From Microthyrium microscopicum (taxonomy: Eukaryota > Ascomycota > Dothideomycetes > Microthyriales > Microthyriaceae): a stretch of 64,000 nt of DNA. The notes under the pieces are model-generated. The model saw only the letters and a list, made by a program, of their open reading frames with translations. It did not search any database and was not told where the DNA came from. The position numbers and the translations under genes are program-made. The stretch spans positions 574,217 through 638,216 of the forward strand of contig MU004240.1 of the NCBI GenBank assembly GCA_010405405.1, written 5' to 3'. Within the stretch, counting starts at the first letter, position 1. Each line of letters opens with the position of its first letter. Positions 22,135 through 31,598 of the stretch are shown here, piece after piece.

Positions 22135-24041
22135 TCAAAGCTTGGCACCTTGCTTCTTTCTCTCCGCGCGATCTTTGTCCCGAAGGAGTCGACGCAAGAT
22201 CTTGCCACTTGGACTCTTTGGAATCTCGTCGATAAACTCTATGCCACCAGCAAGCCATTTATGCTTGCTCTTCTCTCTCTCGACATGACGAGCAATTTCT
22301 CGTTTTGTCATGCGCTCTGATTCCTCGAGACCAATGCTGTTGGACTTGACCACGTAGGCTTTTGGTACCTCACCAGCTCTGTCGTCCGGCACGGCTATGA
22401 CACAGCAGTCGGCAACTGCTGGATGCGTGAGAAGATGAGCCTCGAGTTCTGCTGGAGCCACTTGGAGACCCTGACGGAGTTAGCCAAGAACACAGCCTAA
22501 CCATGCAACTAATCTTACCTTGACTTTAATAAGCTCCTTGATCCGGTCGGTGATAAATATATGCTCGTTACCACTCGGAGCGATTCTCACAACGGCTTCA
22601 TCGCCTGTACGCATCCAACGACCTTGAGAATCAGTGATGTATGTTTCCTTATTCGCTTCTTCGCGCTTGAAGTATCCTAGTGTGACAGCTGGACTCTTTA
22701 CCCAGAGCTCACCAGGGGAATCATAGGCTGTAATTTCCTCCATGGAGACAGGATCGATAATCTTGCATTCCACGTGTGGTATTATGGAGCCCGATGAGCC
22801 AAACCAGATATCGTGACCGGACGAAGAACAAACCACAGTCGCCGTCTCCGTCAGGCCATATCCTTGACGAATTAACCATGATGGATATTGTTTTGAGAGC
22901 TCATCTGCAGTCTCCGCTCCTAGTGGAGCAGCCCCCGTGAAGATGATTTTCACACTGCTTATGTCAAACTTTTCGAGTGCAGCTTTGTTCTTGACCATGG
23001 CAATGATGATTGGCGGGACCAAGTAGAGCGAAGCAATTTTAAATTGTTGAATCGAAGTCAAGTACTGTACCATGTCAAACTTGGGCAAAACAATAACTCC
23101 GTCGCCGCGATATGGTGAGACATGGCAGATGACTACCAACGAGTAAATATGGCTCATTGGAAGGAGTCCTAGGCAATTCTCCTGGTACCGTTTGCCCTCT
23201 GTAAATGGAATCGTCTTTCGATAGAAGTTGTCGAACGAGGCAATTTGCAATGAGTTTGCGATCACGTTAGCATGCGATATCATCACGCCTTTCTGTAGGA
23301 CATTAAAAACAGACAGACCCAATCATTTGACATGAACTTACCGGTAATCCGGATGTTCCACTAGAATAGCATAGGAACGCCGTTTTCTTGGCGCCATCAC
23401 CTTTCTGCCAGTTCAACGACTCCAACTTTGGCAATTTCCCGCCACGCTCGACTAGATCGCTCACCGTCGTGAACCCTTCTGCTTTCGCACCACCTGTTAT
23501 CGCATCTGGTAGCTCGAGTATATAAACGCGATTTTTTGGAATGCCAGCTTTCGCGGCAGCCTCGAGCGTAGTCTTCAACAATGGCAGGCAAGTAAATATA
23601 CATTTGGCGCCACTGTCTTTCATCTGGAAAGCGACCTCGGCAGTGGAATATGCGGCGTTGGCAGGAGTCTGAAGGCCTCCAAGGAGATGGGTCGCCCAGG
23701 CGAGAGGAAGGGTATCGAGCTGTCTTGCATTAGAGACAGGACCGTCTACGGAAGATTTGACCTACAGTATTCACGCTGAACACGCCAACGACTTTATCCC
23801 ACTCGCTGCCTTGATTAACCTGCCATCCAAGCTCTTGTGCTAATCCGCGTGCAAGAAAATCGACGCGCTCTTTCAGCTCCACAGGCGAGACTGTTTGGCC
23901 TGTTACACCACAGGTGAAGAAGGGTCGCGATTCGCTGAGCGGTACTCGGCCATGCTCCTCATTGAAAATGAATTCTGGGATAGAGATGGAATCCGGGGGG
24001 CTGGGCATGGAAGGAACCCATGATGGCGGATAGAAAACCAT
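22135..24041 (-). CDS. 4-coumarate-CoA ligase-like acyl-CoA synthetase with peroxisomal signal
   Basis: Four exons (24041-23766, 23719-23342, 23292-22519, 22470-22135) give 587 residues. Start at MVFYPPSWVPSMP, the usual opening of this fungal subfamily; an in-frame ATG 39 nt upstream is less likely. Motifs of the ANL adenylating superfamily: YSSGTSGLPKGVMISH (ATP P-loop, rebuilt across intron 2), LGLLPMSHIYSL, QGYGLTETATVV, SPGELWVKSP, YITDSQGRWMRTGDEAV, DRIKELIKVKGLQVAPAELE, and the C-terminal catalytic Lys in PKSPSGKILRR. The last residues are GAKL, an AKL-type PTS1, so the enzyme is probably peroxisomal. It should activate an aromatic or fatty acid to its CoA ester. Its convergent neighbour is an oxygenase, so a shared catabolic route is possible but unproven. 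Confidence 0.93.
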
Positions 24042-25145
24042 GACTTTGGTGCTTTGAAGATGGATCTCTCTACCTACCACCTAAAATACATAGGCAGGCA
24101 AGATGTAAATAATGAACTTGTGATAAGAGGGACGGAGAAAAGGATGTGGAAGATAGCAAAACAGTCAGCAGGAGGAATCTACGATCTCCAAAGGGTACAG
24201 GTTGTCCACAAAGTGATGATATCCACCCGCCTCCACACGACGCTAAGTCGGCAAAAAGGGAGTGGAGTGTGGAGTGTGTGGGGAGCACGTTTCTAGAATT
24301 ATTACCGACATGCGGGGGTGGAGCTTGGACCTTTCCCCAGGATTTATATCAAACTCAGCCTGATACTGAAGTTTGCCAGACCTCGCGTTTCTGCTCTCAT
24401 TTTTGTATGAGGTTTTATGATGTGGCAATTCTAGTCATGACACCAGTCGACAACTAGACTGCTATGACTAGGTAGTGATATGGGCGGGTTCAATAAAAGC
24501 CCGTGATGGAAAAATTAGCATAAGCAAGTGGCATTTGTGAGCAGTAGGCTCATCTACAGCGGGTAATACCCTTTTCGGATAAGTTTCTTAGTCCTGTTGA
24601 TGGTATAAATCATGTTCCACATACTTTGAAATACTGCTCATCTAGAAGGAGAGTAGCAGCCATCGATATCCTATGTTTCACCTGTATCTACTTCCTCATG
24701 CGAAGGAACACCATGCTGCGACAGAAGGTAGGGAAATATTGAGGTTGAGGAAGCAAAGGTTTTTGGGCAGAATAGAGCTTCCATTCAGGCGGGAGATACG
24801 ACTCTACCTTTCATAATGCATTTGATCGCACTGATCTTTTTGCTTCAGCCTGCGCTTGTTGCACAGAAATTGCCACATCAGTATAGGACATGGCTGTCGA
24901 TTGTCTTTGCTATACATGTCCGCCAAGATCAGCTTCAGGTAAGAATGATGAAGTCTATTACATTTGATTAGGTCAGTCCCTAGTTATTGTGCTGGTGGTC
25001 TCCGTGATAATGAATAGTACATCTTGTTGATCCTGTTGCTTTCTGCTGTTTCTCTGGGACAGCGATCAATTTTAACTTCCTCTAACTTCCAGTTGCCTGT
25101 AACATGAAAATGTTAGTGCTCGTTGTTCCAAGCAAATAAAAAGGT
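24042..25145. other. Gene-free stretch, 1.1 kb
   Basis: Upstream region of the acyl-CoA ligase and downstream of the PEBP gene. The open frame at 24146-24457 lacks any motif. No repeat was seen. Confidence 0.5.
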
Positions 25146-25992
25146 TCAAGGCGGGCACTCTACCTTATTAAAAACAGCTTGACCGGTCATTGCCATGTTA
25201 TCAACCGCACTCTTCAGAGTACCGCCCACAAGCATGACCGTTGCAGCCACCACCTTGAGCTGCTTTTGTTCAAGCAGTTTTTGCGCATTGAAGCCCCATC
25301 TATCAATCAAATCCTGGCTTTGCTGTGACCCACTGAGAGCTGGGTAGTCTTTCTGCAACGCCTGAAGATCGTCGTGGCTGATATTGACCTGTCCCGAGGA
25401 ACTGCTTGGACGGCTGAGAATGAAGACGTAGCGATGTGGCCTTGCGGAACTGTGTTGAAGAAATTATCAGCGCGATGAATTGGAGGCATGGCCCCAAACA
25501 GGTTCGTACGTACATGTAGTTGGGCAGAGGAGCAGGCCCAATATATGGCGAGATGGCTGACTCTTTTGGTACAACAACCTTGCCGGAGGTATCAACAGAT
25601 ACGCCAGTAGCTAGCCAATGCCGTACTTGGCCAAAGTTCGCGTCATTCTCGCCCAGCAGGTCCTGCGATATGTCAGCTCTGAATTGGAAGTTAAAAGAGC
25701 AGTGTGGAACTAACAGGGTCGGCCATGATAAGTACGTAGTCGTCGTGCTTTTCATCAGGCTGAGAGTCATTAGCATTGTTCACTTTTCACGTCGCTCGAA
25801 TTTCCATACAGTTGGGTTCAATTGAAGCGTTGGCTCAGGTTGTGTAGCCTCGCGGTCCAACTCTTTTCCAGGGACGTCAATGCTGACATTTGGCCACTCT
25901 ACAATGAGGCCATATTCTACGGAAGTGCTTTCTGGTAACACATCTGGAATGACCTTGTTCTGGTGAAGTATAGCTGTTCGATCCTGCGACAT
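25146..25992 (-). CDS. Phosphatidylethanolamine-binding (PEBP/TFS1-like) protein
   Basis: Four exons (25992-25810, 25759-25715, 25662-25514, 25449-25146) give 226 residues. Key PEBP blocks are NKVIPDVLPESTSVEYGL, PTLQLNP, DDYVLIMADPD (ligand pocket), FGQVRHWLATGV, ISPYIGPAPLPNY and RPHRYVFILSRP, the last rebuilt across intron 3. The usual GxHRY motif is present as RPHRY. The C-terminal third departs from the core family, with a hydrophobic stretch (VVAATVMLVGGTLKSAVDN) and VFNKVECPP at the end. No signal peptide is seen from this start. Yeast TFS1 inhibits carboxypeptidase Y and Ras GAP; a serine carboxypeptidase gene lies 6 kb away, but a link is only speculation. An upstream ATG region (26146) is not needed for the fold. 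Confidence 0.85.
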
Positions 25993-28305
25993 GATGAGAG
26001 CAATCTAAGCCGGTTTGATATCTCGAACGGTGGTGAATGCGGTCTGGTTCACGAGATATGGGCAAACAATGCGTACCAAATTGATGACTGAATGGTGTAA
26101 ACGAAAAAGGTAAATTTTGAAGAGCGGCAATCGCCATCATACACATTCAGACAGGGACATTTGTTATGACGTTAACATGACGACAACGACCCTGAGGCCA
26201 AAGACTGTGGCGGATGAGCGTGTTGTGCTACTGACGCATGCATGCATGAAGATTATTCCATCTCGAATAGCAGAGTAGACAAGAATTACCACCTCAACAC
26301 GAAGAAAATACTGGACGCAGAATCGATAAGATCATTGGCGACACCGAATCGATCATGATCTCCACGTTGTGCCTAGCTTGATGGAGGTTCGGCTGTCAAC
26401 GAGGTCAGCACTCTTCAAGGCTGAGGCTCAGCTTCAGGTAAGATTCTAGGACACAAATAGCGAGGCAAATTGAGAAAGTAGCAAGTATTGCTCGTGATAG
26501 AAGATATACTTTTTTCTGTTTGGCAAACAACAATTGATGTAGAAAGAATGGCGCTAATCCTAAACAGGGGGTAACTAAAAGCTCGTTGTGCGTTCCTAAC
26601 GACGCGTCGTGCCTGACCCATCCTTTTCTCAAATGCCAATTGCCAGTGTCGGAATTACCTGTCTGCCTTTTGCAGCAAGCTGTCGTGCTCTACGCGCATA
26701 AAAATGTCAACTATGATACATGCCCTGGTAGCGACGACTTCAAGAACAAGGTGATAAGTACTGGTTCACGCGTTGTGCTGACCTTAGTCATAGAGCTCTT
26801 CATGTTTTAGCCAAAGTACAATTCATTACCTTTTGAATCCTCTACTCCTTCCTACCTTACCTCCATATTCTTGTGTTTGACCATAGAGCTTGGATCCGCA
26901 GGTTTTCCTGGCCAGTTGTGCAACTTGCTTGTGACATGTGCGCCATTCGCAATCAATTGTTGCCTGTTTGGCGCTAGGAGATACCCAATCGTGCCGGGTC
27001 CATCGCATATATACCTGGCCGACCAGTATGATACCAGAGAGGGGGATCAGAGGCTGATATTCTGCATATCTTGGGAGGCCTGGAGGTCGTGGCTTTCATC
27101 GATCTCATGATGACTCAAAGAGCATGGGAATGTTTATAAGGCCATGAATGGATTTCAAGTTCGGATCGATCAACGTATGCTATCAGGCAAAGGACCATGA
27201 GAAGCTCGGCTTCTTCATGGTATTGAGAATTTGTGATACATTGCCTCGGACTGGACATTGGCAACAGATCGTGCCTGGCCGTACTGTGTTTCAGCTAACA
27301 TATGGAATGAAACTTCCCAGATTCTACGATCAATTGGACTGGAGACTTTTCCTAGGTACTAATGCCGGAATGTATCGGCTTTTTAGTTCCCGCAACTCCA
27401 TTGGACTTCTCTGCTCCGACTTTGGAAGGAGCTTGAAATGTCAAATGTCCTCTATCCTTGAGTTTCTTCACCCAAACCTTCATCAAGTGGACACTCGCGA
27501 CTTGCAGGTCATGTTGATACTTAGCAAATTCCGATGAAAGAGGTGAAGACCAATGAGGAACAATGAATTCTATATGATTCGATGTCAATATGGCTCAGAT
27601 GTCCACGCGGGGTCTGTGTGCCTGCTCTTTCTATTTTCTACAGGCTTTCGCCAGGCGCTCTTTCCCTCTGCTGCGCGGCAACCTCAGCTCGCAATAGCGT
27701 GCTGGTCCTGGTGATGGAATCCGAAATCACTTGGACAAGATGACATGACCTCAATCAGTCACCTCTTCCCCACATGCACCTTGAAAACTCCTCATCCTCA
27801 TCAGCGGCGCTGATTATTGTTGAGCTTACTTGGCGAGAGTACTCTGGAGCCCGTCTCAGGCAGCCTATCCTCTACCTCATTAGCTGTTCTCCACAACTCG
27901 ACCTGTCAAAGCTCTCAAAGCTCTCAAAGCTCTCAATGACTCGCCTCAATCGCGAAACCAGCTTGTGGTGACCTGCTACCAGAAGTGAATTGAGACTAAG
28001 ATCGAAGCCTCGTATCGGCACTTAAAATATCCACCATTCATCCAGATCAATCCTCTTGTTCTGCAACTACATCCACGCCACAGACTCAAAATCGATTTGC
28101 CAAAAGCATCTTTGCTCCTTATATCAACTCGAGTCCTCCTGTTCTGTTCGATATACGCCCTGCGTTCTCGTATTTCGATTTCGTAGTTCGGATTTGGATT
28201 TGGATTTCGTTTGACCAACGCCTACGCGCACGCTCGTCTTTGCACTTTCCCATCTCAGCGCGCTCTCCCAAAACACGCATCGCCTTGCATCCACATCTAT
28301 ATAAC
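25993..28305. other. Gene-free stretch, 2.3 kb
   Basis: No convincing gene. The 129-codon frame at 27148-27537 and the minus frame 27352-27588 show no motif or splice support. A 3 x 9 bp repeat (TCAAAGCTC) lies at 27906-27932, and a GGATTT triplication (28190-28207) lies in the likely 5' leader of the first dioxygenase gene. Confidence 0.45.
27906..27932. repeat. 3 x 9 bp tandem repeat
   Basis: The unit TCAAAGCTC is repeated three times without change. It lies 0.37 kb upstream of the dioxygenase start codon. Confidence 0.9.
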
Positions 28306-30678
28306 ATGTCTCCACCTCGCCGCTCGTCCAAACGCGCGGCTGATCAAAACCCCGTCACTTCGTATTTCCTACCCAGCAATGCCACAAGCTCCTCCCCGGT
28401 CTCCAAAAAGCAAAAGATGATCGAGAACACAATCTCCTCTGCTGAAATTGTGCCTACTTTGAACCAAACTCTACCAATCCCTTCTTCTTCGACACTTTAC
28501 CCATTATCAGCGCACAATGGTACGACAGAGCCGTTCGAAGTCAGATTTGCGAGGGTGAAATCAATCGCTGCTCTGCCAAATGCAGAAAAACCACTGCCTG
28601 TCGGAGAGCCGCCTGTCTGGTCCAAATATCGCAACACGATGTGCGAAACCCTGGACTACTTTCGAGCATACCAGAGCGGAACTTCCTCCAAAGGCGAGCT
28701 GTACCGAGGCAGCTTGATAGCTGGCACCACTTATCCTGGTGACTGGCAGGACGCGAATCGAATCATCAGCCGGCATGGTGGATGTTCCGGAAAACAGGAT
28801 GGAAAGTCTGGGCTTATTAAGAGTCAAAAGTGGGACCTTCAGTCTACAGCCTTTCAGAGGCTCATCGACGACCAAATACCCATCCCCTTTATTGTCGGTT
28901 CAGATTATGAAGGTAGCATCTGTCAGCTTCCCAGCGATAAGCCGTTCTCTGTCATGGGACATTTTCTGCCACAGTATATGTGGATGGCCCGTCAAGGAAA
29001 GCACAACATCATCCGATACTCTCTGCGCCGGTTGCCAGATCAGCCGGCTTGGTGGAATGGTCAAGGATTACCAACTCTCGACGACGTACTACCTCCACCA
29101 CAGGAGCTAGAATGCGCGACGTGCTGCAAGTCATATCTTCAGGTCTATACCGCTTGGATGTGTCTAAATGAGAAATGTGCGGAGTTCTGCAAAGTTTCTG
29201 GCACCCAGCTTGATTGCGCCGTGCTGGAGTACAATCCGCATTTTCTGTGCATGGAGCTGCCAACACCCATTCCTCAGCCCACAGAACCACTTGTTCCACA
29301 CCAGTTTGTTCCCTCAACCGGTGAAAACTATGCCTTCAATCTCGCAGTTCGTGCAACTAAAGGCAATGTTTGTCCCACGTGCCGACAATGTGTTGGTCGA
29401 AGTCGTCTAGTTGGCAAAGCCTGGGAGTGTGACAATCCTGACTGTAACTATTCCATTACAGTGCCGCAAGGGGTGCTCACCGGCCCAAATGTTACTGCTG
29501 AGCAGCGTCCTTTATTATACAACGGACAGGCAAGATGTAACGACGTGGTTTGCCAGGACTTGAACTCGCCCATCACCATTCGCAAATTCTTCGACGGCGC
29601 ATACACGTACAAGCGCTATGACATCCCCGGGACAGACAGCTTCGTTGTTCATATTGCCCCGAATAGAAGTGGTCTGGAAGGACCAGCTCGTCCGCATGAT
29701 CTTTTCGAGTCACTACAGAAGGAGGACGTTGGAATGAAGCGCCGATTTGTGGGGCCACATCGCGGGCACACAGCCAAATTCACGGCACAATTCAGCACCA
29801 ACGTGGGCTTACCATACAACTATGTTGCTGCTGAACAGAATATCAACGAATCTACGACGTCTTTTGCTGAGTCTCCACAGGTTTTGCACGACGCTTTCGC
29901 TGGGTGCAACAACTGGGGTAAAGTAGCTGTCGGTGATGGCTATCTGAACTGCAATGAAATGCTGGCACTGGGATATCTGGAGAAAAATAAGATAGGCTAT
30001 CATTCAGATGGCGAAGAAACCCTCGGTCCAACGATCATCACCCTGAGCCTTGGTCACGTTGCCCAAATGAAGCTGCGGATGAAAGAAAAGTACTGGCAAG
30101 GATACAGCGATAAGAACGTCTACGCCGACAAGAAGAAGCCGGTACCTAATTGCTGCAACTATGAAGAGCGGCTCAAGGCCTGGGAGACGATTGCCAGTAT
30201 CCAGGCGGACCCATCGAAACTTCAGGCAAAGAAAATCGAAGAGATCCAGGCTATTCAGGCAGCCACTGTCGCCAGCTCCAAGAAGGCTAAAAAATCGCTC
30301 ACGCTCTTCTTGGACATGGAGCTCAACCATGGTGATGTTGTCATCATGCATGGCGAGCCATTACAGGAATTCTTTGAGGTGAGATATTATTGTTATTCTT
30401 CATCAGTCTAAAACTAACTTTCTTAGCATGGTGTTGAACCCAAAGGGAACATGAGATTTGCGCTGACTACCCGACACATTCTTCCACATAAGGTTCAGAA
30501 TGTACTTCCCGACGGTTTTGATGCATCAATTCCGACGGTTCAATTCACCCACCCTCTGGCTTCGTCTCCTGGTCAAGGCTTTGCAGATGGGGTCAATTAT
30601 CCCAAATGGCTTCATCCTGATGCGACCAGCCAAACAGACAATTCTGACCCTCCGCCCACTGAACAGAGCATTGTGTAG
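28306..30678 (+). CDS. AlkB-like 2OG/Fe(II) dioxygenase with zinc ribbons, paralogue 1
   Basis: Two exons (28306-30378, 30427-30678) give 774 residues up to TAG. The basic N-terminus is MSPPRRSSKRAADQNP. A zinc-ribbon region follows with CATCC...WMCLNEKCAEFC (about residues 267-290) and CPTCRQC...WECDNPDC (about 355-385). The C-terminal AlkB-type core has YHSDGEETLGPTIITLSLG (HxD iron ligands), GDVVIMHGEPLQEFFEHGV (distal His, split by the intron) and MRFALTTRH (the R-x5-R that binds 2-oxoglutarate). All expected catalytic residues are there, so it could demethylate or hydroxylate nucleic acid or protein; the substrate is unknown. After the in-frame TAG (30676-30678) the same frame goes on for 53 coding-like codons (EDTEIEEASPEYEKILVPNI) to TGA at 30838. 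The neighbour at 31599-34604 is a diverged, convergent paralogue. Confidence 0.88.
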
Positions 30679-30840
30679 GACTCTGATGCTCTTCAGATGG
30701 GAAAGGCGACAGTGCTGTCGGTCGAGGATACTGAGATAGAAGAAGCGTCCCCGGAGTACGAAAAGATCTTGGTTCCCAACATCGTGGAGGCACTGGGCAC
30801 CTACGGTCGTCCTGAAGATGAAGAGATGAAGGACATCTGA

Positions 30841-31598
30841 TTGCTCTTCGGAACAGGATGCGATGTAGAAGACTTGTAGGGAGCGGATGCTTGTTGATTG
30901 AATTTTGGATAACGCTTAACGCGAACATATATAGCAGAATAACAGCCAGGTTCAGACGCATTAATAGACGCATTACTTCACTTCTTCCTCCATCGATCTA
31001 CGCTGCATGATGTGACTCCCCTATGTTTTGGAATACAAACCTTTGTCTTGTGCCAGATGAAGGTTGCCCATGATTTATTGGGTTCCATGCCATAAGTGCC
31101 TGACTTCCTATAGTATTGATAATCACATGTACTTCAACTTTTGATCCTCACCTCTACACGTAATCTCGTTGTGCTGGAAGAAGGCCCTGCGTTGGTGGAT
31201 ATTCCGGCTGAAAATTCAATCCTAAAGATTGTAAATGAAAAGTTTGCGGACTGGACAGTGTTTGGCGTCGCGCATCGGCTAAACAGCATTAAGATTGGAT
31301 CTGATAGTCATGATGGATCACGGGCGCGTTGTTGAGTTTGCCACTTGGTGGCTACAGCAGTGGTGAGATATAGACTCCATATCCGGAGGGTCTATGAGGC
31401 GCAGGGAATCACGGGAAGATGGAGTAGCAGTCCAAGTCTAGATTGAAGAGTGCGTGTATCTATAAACCCAGTATCTACACAGCAGAAAGGTCTAAAGTCT
31501 TTTTTCCTTTTTTCTTCAGACATCAGACTAGACAATATACGGTTCACAAAACACAAAACATGATCATGCCTACCTCAGGCCCAACAAGCCGTCAACGC
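30841..31598. other. Spacer between convergent dioxygenase paralogues
   Basis: Apart from the ABC-transporter relic at 31144-31352 the spacer shows no coding signal. Confidence 0.5.
31144..31352 (+). pseudogene. Relic of ABC transporter nucleotide-binding domain (ABCC-like C-terminus)
   Basis: The plus strand reads RNLVVLEEGPALVD, KIVNEKFADWTVFGVAHRLNSI and then, in a different frame, DLIVMMDHGRVVEFA. Compared with the end of an MRP-type (ABCC) second nucleotide-binding domain these match, in order, the Walker B/D-loop (LILDEATSAVD), the helix before the H-loop, the H-loop AVAHRL and the terminal MDHGRVVE. The Walker B Asp-Glu-Ala-Thr is degraded, at least one frameshift separates the last block, and neither Walker A nor the ABC signature is found upstream. 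It is therefore the decayed 3' end of a lost gene, trapped between the two dioxygenase genes. Confidence 0.72.

Noticed and set aside
26000-26146. Possible extra N-terminal exon for the PEBP gene (MMAIAALQNL...)
   Set aside because: Not needed for the PEBP fold, no good donor joins it in frame, and the start at 25992 fits the family.
27148-27537. 129-codon plus-strand open frame
   Set aside because: No recognisable domain and no splice continuation; an opposite-strand frame over the same DNA is equally open.
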